NCBI GenBank assembly: GCA_947305645.1
Contig: CAMZEC010000004.1
Location: forward strand, 1 to 64,000
DNA from: an uncultured Bacteroidales bacterium
Lineage (GTDB): Bacteria > Bacteroidota > Bacteroidia > Bacteroidales > UBA932
Direction of reading: 5' to 3'
Length of the DNA: 64,000 nucleotides
Shown: piece after piece, positions 19,423 through 28,022 of the stretch
How positions within the stretch are numbered: position 1 is the stretch's first letter
Layout of the letters: each line of letters opens with the position of its first letter
Translations under genes and position numbers: made by a program
Notes under the pieces: model-generated
What the model was told of the DNA's origin: nothing
The model's database searches: none
What the model saw: only the letters and a program-made list of their open reading frames with translations

Positions 19423-21573
19423 ATGAAGAAACACTTTTTGATACTGCTGGCTCTGCTTTCCGGCCTCACTTCCGGAGCCCTGGCACAAGATGCAAAAGTT
19501 GCATGGAGTGTGGAGAAAGTGCAGCTTGAAGATACTTTATATGAATTGGTTTTTTCCGGCACTCCTTCGGCTGGATGGCATACTTACGGGAGCGGGGCGG
19601 AGTATTCTGCTCCTGAACTGACGTTCACCGTTTTACGCGGCTGTGAAGCCGACGGGGGACTGTACGATATCAGCAAGCCTGTATTCGAGGACGGCGACCC
19701 CGTGTTCGCCGGGCCGTTCAAATTGGGCCAGAAGATCCATGTGACGGGGGACGGAGCTGCCGTTGAGGGCGTTCTGACCTTTGTCGCCTGCACGGACGGT
19801 GCCTGCACCGCTCCGACAGATTGGGAATTCAGCGTCGATATGCCCGGCAGCGGGATTGCCGATCAGGTCGGCAATGACGACGCTGTCATCCCGAGCGCCC
19901 CCTCTGTCATCCATAGCGCCCCTTCTGTCATCCTGAGCGACCCTTCTGTCATCCATAGCGCCCCCTCTGTCATCCATAGCGCCCCCTCTGTCATCCTGAG
20001 CGATAGCGAAGGATCTTCCTCCGGATCTCTCTGGGCCCTGATCCTGGAGGCCATACTCTGGGGCTTTGCCATGCTGTTGACGCCCTGTGTGTTCCCTATG
20101 GTACCGATGACTGTATCCTTCTTCCTGAAGGGGTCATCCACTCCAGCGGCGGGCAGGTTCAAGGCATTCATGTACGGCCTGTTCATCGTGTTGCTGTACA
20201 CCGTTCCGATTAGTGTTATTATCCTGATTACCAGACTGGTAGGTGGAGATGCCGTTACGGCGGACATATTCAACTGGCTGGCTACGCACTGGCTTCCGAA
20301 TATCATCTTCTTTATTGTATTTATGGTATTCGCGGCGTCTTTTTTTGGTGCCTTCGAAATCGTACTGCCTTCTTCTCTTGTGAACAAGAGCGACAAGAAT
20401 TCGGAAATAGGCGGCCTGGCCGGCATCTTCTTCATGGCCCTGACTCTAGTGCTGGTTTCCTTCTCCTGCACCGGCCCCATTGTCGGCTCCGTGCTGATTC
20501 GCTCCACCTCCGGGGAGTTCTGGACACCGATGGTGACCATGCTGGCGTTCTCGGTGGCATTCGCACTGCCGTTCACGCTCTTTGCGCTGTTCCCCTCGCT
20601 GCTTAAGAAGATTCGCGGTAAGAGCGGCTCCTGGCTGAACAGCGTAAAAGTGGTTCTGGGCTTCATTGAGGTGGCTCTTGGCTTCAAGTTCCTTAGCGTC
20701 GCGGACCAGACTTACCATTGGGGGCTGCTGGACCGCGAGGTGTACCTGGCCATCTGGATAGTAGTGTTCTCGCTGCTCGGCTTGTACCTCTTGGGTAAGA
20801 TTAAGTTCCCTCACGACGACCCCGGGCAGAAACCGCTGGGCGTTTTACGGCTAAGCTTGGTGATTGCGGTGTTTTCCTTCGTGGTCTATATGATTCCCGG
20901 CATGTGGGGTGCGCCTCTGAAGGCTCTCTCCGGCTACCTTCCTCCGATGGAAACTCAGGATTTCGTGCTGTCAAAGTATGCTCCTGCAGATGAGGATGCT
21001 GTCATCCCGAGCGACCCTTCTGTCATCCTGAGCGACCCTTCTGTCATCCCGAGCGACCCTTCTGTCATCCTGAGCGACCCTTCTGTCATCCTGAGCGATA
21101 GCGAAGGATCTCCTTCCTCCCGGAGATATGACCTTAAGATGCCCCTCGGACTCGACGGCTATTTCACTCTGGACGAGGGACTTGCAGCCTCCCGAAGGCT
21201 CGGGCGTCCGGTGTTCGTAGACATCACCGGCCATGGCTGCGTGAACTGCCGGGAGATGGAGCAGCGCGTCTGGAGCGACCCGCGCGTACTGTCGATTCTG
21301 CGCGATGGGTTCGTGATAGTGGCTCTCTATACCGACGACAAGACGCGGCTTGCGGAGGAGGATTGGGTGACTCTGCCCAACGGCCGCGTGCTCAAGGACC
21401 TGGGTCGTGCCAACTCTTATCTGGTGAGGGAGCGCTTCGGCGTCAACGCACAGCCTAACTACGCCATTCTGGGCTCGGACGGCGAGCTCCTCGCCCCCAT
21501 TCGTGGCTACAACCTCGATGTGGATGCCTTCGTGGAGTTCCTGCAGGCTGGCCTTGCTGCCTACCGCCAATAG
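19423..21573 (+). CDS. DsbD-like protein-disulfide reductase with two internal repeat arrays (ORF open from 19036)
   Basis: Signal peptide MKKHFLILLALLSGLTSGALA; DsbD alpha-like domain; TM region LLTPCVFPMVPMTVSFFLK; thioredoxin-like VFVDITGHGCVNCREME. Confidence 0.88.
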   Translation: MKKHFLILLALLSGLTSGALAQDAKVAWSVEKVQLEDTLYELVFSGTPSAGWHTYGSGAEYSAPELTFTVLRGCEADGGLYDISKPVFEDGDPVFAGPFKLGQKIHVTGDGAAVEGVLTFVACTDGACTAPTDWEFSVDMPGSGIADQVGNDDAVIPSAPSVIHSAPSVILSDPSVIHSAPSVIHSAPSVILSDSEGSSSGSLWALILEAILWGFAMLLTPCVFPMVPMTVSFFLKGSSTPAAGRFKAFMYGLFIVLLYTVPISVIILITRLVGGDAVTADIFNWLATHWLPNIIFFIVFMVFAASFFGAFEIVLPSSLVNKSDKNSEIGGLAGIFFMALTLVLVSFSCTGPIVGSVLIRSTSGEFWTPMVTMLAFSVAFALPFTLFALFPSLLKKIRGKSGSWLNSVKVVLGFIEVALGFKFLSVADQTYHWGLLDREVYLAIWIVVFSLLGLYLLGKIKFPHDDPGQKPLGVLRLSLVIAVFSFVVYMIPGMWGAPLKALSGYLPPMETQDFVLSKYAPADEDAVIPSDPSVILSDPSVIPSDPSVILSDPSVILSDSEGSPSSRRYDLKMPLGLDGYFTLDEGLAASRRLGRPVFVDITGHGCVNCREMEQRVWSDPRVLSILRDGFVIVALYTDDKTRLAEEDWVTLPNGRVLKDLGRANSYLVRERFGVNAQPNYAILGSDGELLAPIRGYNLDVDAFVEFLQAGLAAYRQ
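19884..20016 (+). repeat. Family-A tandem array (6 units of 21 nt, terminal full-length copy) in frame in the dsbD-like gene
   Basis: Unit TCTGTCATCCTGAGCGACCCT and variants, ending CTGAGCGATAGCGAAGGATCT; encodes AVIPSAPSVIHSAPSVILSDP...SVILSDSEGS. Confidence 0.95.
21000..21111 (+). repeat. Family-A tandem array (5 units of 21 nt) in frame in the dsbD-like gene
   Basis: tgtcatcccgagcgaccct repeated, ending gcgatagcgaaggatct. Confidence 0.95.
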
Positions 21574-21592
21574 CCTCTCCTGACAATCAACG

Positions 21593-21642
21593 ACTTACGT
21601 CTCTTGACCTGGTGGAATTTAACCAGGTCACTTGTCGTAAGT
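21593..21642. terminator. Candidate bidirectional terminator between convergent genes
   Basis: ACTTACG...TGACCTGGT-loop-ACCAGGTCA...CGTAAGT nested inverted repeat; overlaps the folP stop codon. Confidence 0.6.
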
Positions 21643-22491
21643 GGCTGATAATAAGGTATGGACGCGGAGGATATCGGCCCCGTGAGCGATAGCAAGCTCG
21701 TGGGCTGCTGCGGTATCTCCGTGGGTGAAGCGTTTCTCGGCGGCACCGATCAGGATGGGGCGCCCGAAGACCTTCAGGGCCTCAAGATTCCGCAGGATAT
21801 CCCAGTTCTGCTCGTCCGTCTTGGCGAATCCGAGGCCGGGATCGAGTATCCAGTCGTGTATGCCGAGTTCTTGCGCGCGTGCGGCAAAATTGCAGAAGTA
21901 ATCCAACAGCTCTCCCATAATTCCTTCCGGGTACTCGGTAAGAGTGTCCATCGTACGCGGGTTGCCGTGCTTGTGCATGGCTATGTAATTCAGCCCCAGG
22001 CTGGCAACGGTTGGGAGCATGTCGGCGTCGTCTATGCCGGCAGAGATGTCGTTTACAATGAAATTACCTATGACGGAGTGGGCCCGGCGTACAATTTCGG
22101 CCCTGGTGGTGTCGATGGAGATCCAGTAGGCGTTATTGCCGAATTCGGCTCGGGACGCATTGTCTCCGGGCAAACAGTAGCGGGTGGAAAAGCCGCCGTT
22201 GTACTCGCTGTCGGTGCGGGTTACCGATGAGAGTGCCGCCTTCGGCCGTTCGTCCTCCGGGAGCTTGGCCAGCGCTGTGAGAACCGGTTCCAGTCGCCTC
22301 CACTCTTCTTCCAGCGGTATGTCTTCGGCGCCCGGGCGGGTGGATACGGCACCGAGGTCGATTATGTCGGCTCCGTCGGCCAGGAACTTGCGTATTCGTG
22401 AGATAGCGGCGTCTGCATTGTCGCTCCAGACCCGGCTGGGCTCATAGAAAGAGTCCGGCGTCAGGTTTACAATTGCCATCTGTTTCACCAT
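21628..22491 (-). CDS. folP: Dihydropteroate synthase (ORF open to 22632)
   Basis: MAIVNLTPDSFYEPSR; GADIIDLGAVSTRPGAEDIPLEEEWRRLEPVL. Confidence 0.93.
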   Translation of the reverse strand: MVKQMAIVNLTPDSFYEPSRVWSDNADAAISRIRKFLADGADIIDLGAVSTRPGAEDIPLEEEWRRLEPVLTALAKLPEDERPKAALSSVTRTDSEYNGGFSTRYCLPGDNASRAEFGNNAYWISIDTTRAEIVRRAHSVIGNFIVNDISAGIDDADMLPTVASLGLNYIAMHKHGNPRTMDTLTEYPEGIMGELLDYFCNFAARAQELGIHDWILDPGLGFAKTDEQNWDILRNLEALKVFGRPILIGAAEKRFTHGDTAAAHELAIAHGADILRVHTLLSATYDK

Positions 22492-22534
22492 AGCAACGCA
22501 AAGATGATAATTTATTTGTAAATTTGTAACACTT

Positions 22535-23287
22535 ATGCTTAGAGAAGAAACCGTTTTTGGTCCCATACATAGCCGCAGGCTGGGAAATTCGCTGGGTATT
22601 AATTTGCTGCCCACGAGGGGCAAGATCTGCAACTTCGACTGTATCTATTGCGAATGCGGCTGGAATGCCGACGGGCGCGACGACACCGTTCTGCCGACGG
22701 CGGCTCAGGTGCGGGCGGCGCTGGAGGACAAGCTCTGCGCGCTGATGCTCGACGGCGTACCGGTGGATTCCATCACCTTCAGCGGCGACGGCGAGCCGAC
22801 GCTGAATCCGGAGTTCCCGCGGATCATCGACGATACGCTCCGCCTTCGGGATGCTTTCTATCCGTCGGCGAAGGTCTCCGTGCTTTCGAACGCCACGCGG
22901 GTGCACCTGCCGGAGTTATTCGAGGCGCTGCGGAAGGTGGACAATCCCATCATGAAGATAGATGCACCGACGGATGAGTTGGCGGCGTTGATTAACCGTC
23001 CGGCTCCGGGATACAGCGTTGCGAGGGTGGTTGAAGGGCTCAAGCGATTCGAGGGGAACTTCGTGCTTCAAACCATGTTCCTGCGGTCGCCGGACTTCGA
23101 TTCTGCGTCTCCGGAGGTGCTCGGGGGATGGATGGAAATCGTGCGCACGTTGCGTCCGAGGCTGGTTCAGGTGTACTCCATCGACCGCCCGACGCCGATG
23201 GCCGGCCTGCAGAAATATACGGTGGAGCAGATGCGGGAGCTGGTGGCTCCGCTGCTGGCAGAAGGATTCAACATACAGTTTCGGTAG
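22535..23287 (+). CDS. Radical SAM protein
   Basis: CNFDCIYCECGW (CxxxCxxC); SRRLGNSLGINLLP; ITFSGDGEPTLNPEF. Confidence 0.88.
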   Translation: MLREETVFGPIHSRRLGNSLGINLLPTRGKICNFDCIYCECGWNADGRDDTVLPTAAQVRAALEDKLCALMLDGVPVDSITFSGDGEPTLNPEFPRIIDDTLRLRDAFYPSAKVSVLSNATRVHLPELFEALRKVDNPIMKIDAPTDELAALINRPAPGYSVARVVEGLKRFEGNFVLQTMFLRSPDFDSASPEVLGGWMEIVRTLRPRLVQVYSIDRPTPMAGLQKYTVEQMRELVAPLLAEGFNIQFR

Positions 23288-23295
23288 CCACAGAC

Positions 23296-23396
23296 TGTCA
23301 TTCTGAGCGCAGCTTGTCATTCTGCTGCTTTTTGTCATTCTGAGCGCAGCTTGTCATTCTGCTGCTTTTTGTCATTCTGAGCGAAGCGAAGAATCT
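23296..23396 (+). repeat. Family-A tandem repeat, intergenic
   Basis: TGTCATTCTGAGCGCAGCTTGTCATTCTGCTGCTTTT twice, then TGTCATTCTGAGCGAAGCGAAGAATCT. Confidence 0.93.
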
Positions 23397-23406
23397 AACT
23401 TTTTAC

Positions 23407-23414
23407 TATCTTTG
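23407..23414 (+). promoter_or_regulatory. -7 box (TATCTTTG) of the thiamine operon
   Basis: TAnnTTTG match just before the TPP aptamer. Confidence 0.6.
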
Positions 23415-23418
23415 TGTG

Positions 23419-23491
23419 TTCGGGGTACCGGCGCGGGTGCCGGTTGAGAGAGTCCCGTTGAACTTGATACGGTTAATACCGTCGTAAGGAA
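23419..23491 (+). promoter_or_regulatory. TPP riboswitch (THI element)
   Basis: cggggtaccggcgcgggtgccggttgagagagtcccgttgaacttgatacggttaataccgtcgtaagga carries the CTGAGA-like (ttgagag), TTGAACTTGAT and ACGGTTAATACCGTCGTAAGGAA conserved segments. Confidence 0.95.
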
Positions 23492-24823
23492 ATGTCACAT
23501 TTAGGAGAATTCGAGCTAATAGGGCGCATTGCCGCCACCTGTCATCCTGAGCGAAGCGAAGGATCTTTCAGCGACGGCTCCGGTATCGTCGGCATCGGCG
23601 ACGACTGCGCCGTTATCCCTCAGCACAGCGGCCTGGATACTTTGGTCACAACAGACCTGCTAATAGAAGACCGCCATTTTCTGCTCTCCGACGTTACCCC
23701 CTTCGAGTTGGGGTGGAAGAGTGCTGCGGTGAACATCAGCGACATAGCCGCAATGGGTGGCAGACCTGTTGCGTCCTTCCTGTCAATCGCCTTGCCCCCA
23801 TCCTGTCATCCTGAGCGAAGCGAAGGATCTTGGATAGATGAGTTTATCCGTGGCTTTAACGAGCTCTGTGGCAAGTTTGGCGTGGCTTTGCTTGGCGGCG
23901 ATACGTCGGCATCAGATGACAAGCTGTTTATCAACGTTACGGTGCTGGGCGAGTGCCCCCACGGGCGTGCCGTGCTGCGCACCGGTGCCCGCCCCGGAGA
24001 CCTTGTGTGCGTTACCGGCTGCCTTGGCGACTCCGCCGCCGGGCTGAGGTTGATACTTGGCCGCGCTGCTTCCGGGCAGCAAGCCCCTCCGGCTACGTCC
24101 ATTCTCGAGGCTGCGCCGCTGCGGCTGAGTAGCGCCGGAGAGGCTTCTACCGCTCCGCTACGCTGCGGCCAAGTGTTGCCGGAGGTGCTGCCAGATGTAC
24201 CTCCGGACGCAAAAAAGGCCCAAAATGACGCCGGAGGTCCAAGTTGCGACACCTCCGGCAGCACTGCTGAAGAAATCCTGATTCGTCGTCACTATCTGCC
24301 GGTGCCTCGGGTCGAACTTGGCCAGCAGCTGGCGGCGCTCACTGGAGTTCACGCCATGATGGATATCTCCGACGGCATTGCATCCGACCTTCGACATATT
24401 CTGAATGCCTCTTCCACCCGTTCTGATGCTGATTGGGCAAGGTCCCGTTTTAACCCTGACACCTTGCCCAGCAATATGCATTCTACGCCCCTCTATGGCA
24501 CATCCCTGTGCAAGGTCCTTACCTCAAAACTAGACCTTGCCCAGATGCCGATGGATGGTAATCAGGTATGTGTGCTCAGTGCCGAGATAGATCTGAAATC
24601 GTTGCCGCTGAGCGAGGAGCTGCGGGCGGTCTGCGCGGAACGGGGATGGGATGCGGCGGAGCTGGCGGTCAGCGGGGGAGAGGATTATGAACTGCTGTTT
24701 ACTGTTGAGCCGGGAACTGAGTTGCCGGAAGGATGTACAGTGATAGGACGCATAGTTCCGGGTGAAGGCGGCATAAGCTGGCTGGGGTCCGATAAGGATT
24801 TCAAAGGCTTTACTCACTTTTGA
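23492..24823 (+). CDS. thiL: Thiamine-monophosphate kinase with several repeat-derived insertions
   Basis: GIGDDCAVI; TTDLLIEDRHF; LGWKSAAVNISDIAAMGG; SGGEDYELLFTV; follows TPP riboswitch. Confidence 0.93.
   Translation: MSHLGEFELIGRIAATCHPERSEGSFSDGSGIVGIGDDCAVIPQHSGLDTLVTTDLLIEDRHFLLSDVTPFELGWKSAAVNISDIAAMGGRPVASFLSIALPPSCHPERSEGSWIDEFIRGFNELCGKFGVALLGGDTSASDDKLFINVTVLGECPHGRAVLRTGARPGDLVCVTGCLGDSAAGLRLILGRAASGQQAPPATSILEAAPLRLSSAGEASTAPLRCGQVLPEVLPDVPPDAKKAQNDAGGPSCDTSGSTAEEILIRRHYLPVPRVELGQQLAALTGVHAMMDISDGIASDLRHILNASSTRSDADWARSRFNPDTLPSNMHSTPLYGTSLCKVLTSKLDLAQMPMDGNQVCVLSAEIDLKSLPLSEELRAVCAERGWDAAELAVSGGEDYELLFTVEPGTELPEGCTVIGRIVPGEGGISWLGSDKDFKGFTHF
23540..23566 (+). repeat. Family-A single copy (27 nt) in frame in thiL (CHPERSEGS)
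   Basis: tgtcatcctgagcgaagcgaaggatct. Confidence 0.95.
23804..23830 (+). repeat. Family-A single copy (27 nt) in frame in thiL (CHPERSEGS)
   Basis: tgtcatcctgagcgaagcgaaggatct, identical to 23540-23566. Confidence 0.95.
24434..24543. repeat. Two related hairpin elements in frame in thiL
   Basis: GGGCAAGGTCCCGTTTTA...ACCTTGCCC (24434-24470) and GCAAGGTC...GACCTTGC (24509-24543), the second reading as an inverted GGGCAAGGTCTAGTTTTGA. Confidence 0.75.
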
Positions 24824-24841
24824 ATAATTTAAAATTAGCAT

Positions 24842-25741
24842 ATGAAATACCCTCGAGTTTTAACTATAGCGGGCAGTGATTCCGGCGGTGGTGCCGGAAT
24901 ACAGGCGGATATCAAAGCTATCTCTGCCACAGGAAGTTACGCTGCCAGTGCCATCACGGCCGTGACGGTGCAGAACACTCTCGGAGTCGAGGCGGTGCAC
25001 CCGGTCCCGGTGGACATTATTGCAGCTCAGATCGACTGTGTGCTTTCGGATATCGGTGCGGATGCGATAAAAATAGGTATGCTCCACAGTGCCGAGGTGG
25101 TGCTGGCGGTACGAGACGCGCTGCTACGCGCTGCCTCCGCTGCCGGCGAAGCGGGTCGCTCGGGGCAAAAACTTGGGGAAAAGCCCCTCGCCCCCATCTC
25201 CGCCGGACACGCTATGGACGCTTCGCTCAACATCGTTCTCGATCCGGTGATGGTGGCGACTTCCGGGCACCGGCTGATAGAAGAATCGGCAATCAAAGTG
25301 CTGACGGAAGAGCTGCTTCCCCTGGCTCGCGTGATAACTCCGAATATACCTGAGGCAGAGATACTTGCAGGCCGCAAGATAGAGGCTCAGGAGGACCTTC
25401 CTGCCGTCGCCCGCGAGCTGTCGAAAAAGGCATCAAGGGGCACTCCCGTATCCGTCCTGATGAAGGCCGGACACCTTACGGACGACCGTCTCGTGGATGT
25501 CTTCTATAACGCCGAGGAGGACCGCATCGTGGAGTTGCAGTCTGCCCGCGTCTACACGCAGAACACCCATGGCACCGGCTGCACGCTGTCGTCGGCCTTC
25601 GCCTCCTATCTCGCTCAGGGGCTCACTCTGGATGACGCCGCCCACGCTGCCACGGACTACATCCACAACGCCATTGTCTCTGGCGCCGAGTACGAAATCG
25701 GCCACGGACACGGCCCCGTCAATCATTTTTGGAACAGATAA
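24842..25741 (+). CDS. thiD: Hydroxymethylpyrimidine/phosphomethylpyrimidine kinase
   Basis: VLTIAGSDSGGGAGIQADIKA; LDPVMVATSGHRL; HGTGCTLSSAFAS. Confidence 0.95.
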   Translation: MKYPRVLTIAGSDSGGGAGIQADIKAISATGSYAASAITAVTVQNTLGVEAVHPVPVDIIAAQIDCVLSDIGADAIKIGMLHSAEVVLAVRDALLRAASAAGEAGRSGQKLGEKPLAPISAGHAMDASLNIVLDPVMVATSGHRLIEESAIKVLTEELLPLARVITPNIPEAEILAGRKIEAQEDLPAVARELSKKASRGTPVSVLMKAGHLTDDRLVDVFYNAEEDRIVELQSARVYTQNTHGTGCTLSSAFASYLAQGLTLDDAAHAATDYIHNAIVSGAEYEIGHGHGPVNHFWNR

Positions 25742-25750
25742 TAACGCAAT

Positions 25751-26482
25751 ATGAAGATCCTTTCAGACAAGACGCCGGTGGTAGTGAACATCACCAACTA
25801 CGTGGCAATGAACTTCAACGCCAATGCTCTGCTGGCGGTCGGAGCGTCGCCAATAATGTCCTTCTATGACAAGGAGATGGACGACCTGCTTGCGATAGCT
25901 AACTCTCTGGTAATCAATATCGGTTGCCTGGACGACAACGAGATTCGCGGCATGCATGCGGCTGCTGCTGCGGCGAACAAATACGGCAAGCCGTGGGTGC
26001 TCGACCCGGTGGGCGTGGGCGCCAGCAAGGTGCGCACGGAGACCGCCGTCGAACTCATCACTAAGTATCATCCGGCCATCGTCCGATGCAACGCGTCGGA
26101 GATTATGGTGCTGCACGGAACGGCGTGCCAGACGCGCGGGGTTGACAGCGCCGAGCCGGTGGAGGCTGCCCGCAGCTGCGCCCGTGAGTTCGCCGCGGAG
26201 CATGGAACCGTGGTCGCGGTAAGCGGGGCGGTGGATTACATCACCGACGGCAAGCGTGAGGCCGAGTGCTCCAAGGGCTCGCCCATGATGGCCAAGGTGA
26301 CCACGATGGGCTGCTGTGCATCAGCGGTTTGCGCTGCCTTCGCCGCCGTGATGCCGCCGTTCGAAGCGGCCGTTCACGCCATGGATGCAATGGGTACAGC
26401 GGGCCAGAACGCCGCCGCCCGTTCGGAGGGCACAGGCTCGCTTGCGATGCACTTTATCGACGAACTTTACCGCCTGCCGTGA
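25751..26482 (+). CDS. thiM: Hydroxyethylthiazole kinase
   Basis: TPVVVNITNYVAMNFNANALLAVGASPIMS; KPWVLDPVGVGAS; position in thi operon. Confidence 0.93.
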   Translation: MKILSDKTPVVVNITNYVAMNFNANALLAVGASPIMSFYDKEMDDLLAIANSLVINIGCLDDNEIRGMHAAAAAANKYGKPWVLDPVGVGASKVRTETAVELITKYHPAIVRCNASEIMVLHGTACQTRGVDSAEPVEAARSCAREFAAEHGTVVAVSGAVDYITDGKREAECSKGSPMMAKVTTMGCCASAVCAAFAAVMPPFEAAVHAMDAMGTAGQNAAARSEGTGSLAMHFIDELYRLP

Positions 26483-27159
26483 TGAGACCGGAGCAACTTA
26501 GACTCTATCTGGTGACGGACCGGCCGCTGTCGCTCGGACGCGACATTGCGTGGGTGGTGGAGGAGGCCGTGAAAGGCGGTGCGACGATGGTGCAGTTGCG
26601 GGAGAAGGATATCGACACCCGGGAGTTCATTGAACTGGCCCGGAGGCTCCAGCCTATACTGCGGGAGTCAGGTGTGCCGCTGATTATAAATGACCGCGTT
26701 GACGTGGCGCTGGCGGTGGATGCCGACGGGGTGCACATAGGCCAGAGTGACATGCCGTACGAGATTGCGAGGCGCCTGCTCGGACCCGATAAAATTATCG
26801 GTTTGTCGGTTGAGAATATGGATGAGGTGCGTGAGGCTAACTCGCTGGATGTCGACTACATAGGTGTGTCGCCGGTGTATGCGACCGCAACCAAAACCGA
26901 CACCGCTCCGCCGTTCGGAATCGACGGCCTGCGGGAGGTGGTCCGGCTGTCTCGGCATCCTGCTGTCGCCATCGGCGGAATGAACGCGCGCACGGCTGCC
27001 GACGCCTTCGCCACCGGCGTCGACGGCATAGCTGTCGTAAGTGCGATTTGCAGTGCGGAGGATCCGCGGAAAGCGGCGGAAGATCTGTCCGCTATGGCAG
27101 CAAGCCATTCCGGCTACGTCCAATCCTCGCTTCGCTGCGGCTCGTTCGGAGAGAAGTAA
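26482..27159 (+). CDS. thiE: Thiamine-phosphate synthase (ORF open from 26266)
   Basis: LYLVTDRP; MVQLREKD; IINDRVDVALAVDADGVHIGQSD; AIGGMNA; ATGA overlap with thiM. Confidence 0.94.
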   Translation: MRPEQLRLYLVTDRPLSLGRDIAWVVEEAVKGGATMVQLREKDIDTREFIELARRLQPILRESGVPLIINDRVDVALAVDADGVHIGQSDMPYEIARRLLGPDKIIGLSVENMDEVREANSLDVDYIGVSPVYATATKTDTAPPFGIDGLREVVRLSRHPAVAIGGMNARTAADAFATGVDGIAVVSAICSAEDPRKAAEDLSAMAASHSGYVQSSLRCGSFGEK

Positions 27160-27246
27160 GGAGGGCGCAGCCCGACAGAGGGGATAGCCGCTTGCGGCGC
27201 AAGGGGAACCTTCCCCTTGTCCCCTGGGGGTGCAGGGGGATAGTTA

Positions 27247-27287
27247 GATTACGGCTACCTTCGGTCTTGACCGAAATAGCCGTAATC
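27247..27287. terminator. Perfect long inverted repeat overlapping the tenA stop codon
   Basis: GATTACGGCTA-cc-TTCGGTC-tt-GACCGAA-a-TAGCCGTAATC. Confidence 0.6.
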
Positions 27288-27917
27288 CCAGAAATAGTAC
27301 TCGTAGCGGGTGGCGTCGATGAACTCCTGCGTCATGCGCTCGCGGGTGGTTTCATCAGCGGCGGCGGCGTAGGTGTCGGCGAGTTTGAGGACCGCTTTGA
27401 CGCCCTCGGTGAAGGCCTCGTTGCCGTACTCCTGAATCCATTCGCGGTAGGGGTTGCCCTCGACGGAGGCGATGCGGAGGATGTGCTGTCCGACCTCGTT
27501 GTAAACCCACATGCAGGGGAGCATGGCGGCGAGTCCGATCTCCTTGCTGCCGGTGGCTATAGCGGCCTGCGTGTGCTCGTTGTATTCGGCGGTGACGGGG
27601 GAGGGAAGTACCTGAGTATCAATGCCGAAGCGGTCTATCAGCAGGGCGTGCATCATCTTCTCGCCCTCTATCCCTTCCTTGGCGAATTCCACGAACATTT
27701 CGTGCGCCTCGGGGTCGGTGATCAACTCCGCGAGCTCGAACATCTGCCGCCCGTAGTTACCTATGTAAAGCTCGTCCTGGGCGAGGTAGCGGTCGAAGAT
27801 TTCGGTTGCCAGTGTGCCGGCGGCGAGTTCCTTGATGAAAGGGTGTTCGATTATGTCTTTGTAGATATCTGCAGCGGCTTCCCAAGCCTGTGAGGTCCAT
27901 GATTTTGCGTTAGCCAT
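27255..27917 (-). CDS. tenA: TenA-family thiaminase/aminopyrimidine aminohydrolase
   Basis: HPFIKELAAGTLATEIFDRYLAQDELYIGNY; PCMWVYNEVGQHI; next to thi operon. Confidence 0.9.
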   Translation of the reverse strand: MANAKSWTSQAWEAAADIYKDIIEHPFIKELAAGTLATEIFDRYLAQDELYIGNYGRQMFELAELITDPEAHEMFVEFAKEGIEGEKMMHALLIDRFGIDTQVLPSPVTAEYNEHTQAAIATGSKEIGLAAMLPCMWVYNEVGQHILRIASVEGNPYREWIQEYGNEAFTEGVKAVLKLADTYAAAADETTRERMTQEFIDATRYEYYFWDYGYFGQDRR

Positions 27918-28022
27918 GTGTTTACAATTTTTATACAAATATCGTAAATTTTCTTTGTATTCAGGCTTATAATTCTTAAATTAGCAGGACCAAATGATTC
28001 TAATCTTAAAATTTATAAAAAT

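Noticed and set aside
23296-23396. CRISPR array (regularly repeated short units), also considered at 19884-20016 and 33256-33366
   Set aside because: Units are 21-37 nt contiguous tandem repeats with no unique spacers, and no cas genes are in the window
27160-27246. tRNA or small RNA in the GC-rich gap downstream of thiE
   Set aside because: Contains hairpins (GCCGCttGCGGC; AAGGGGaacCTTCCCCTT) but no tRNA-like cloverleaf or T-loop; more likely terminator/repeat debris
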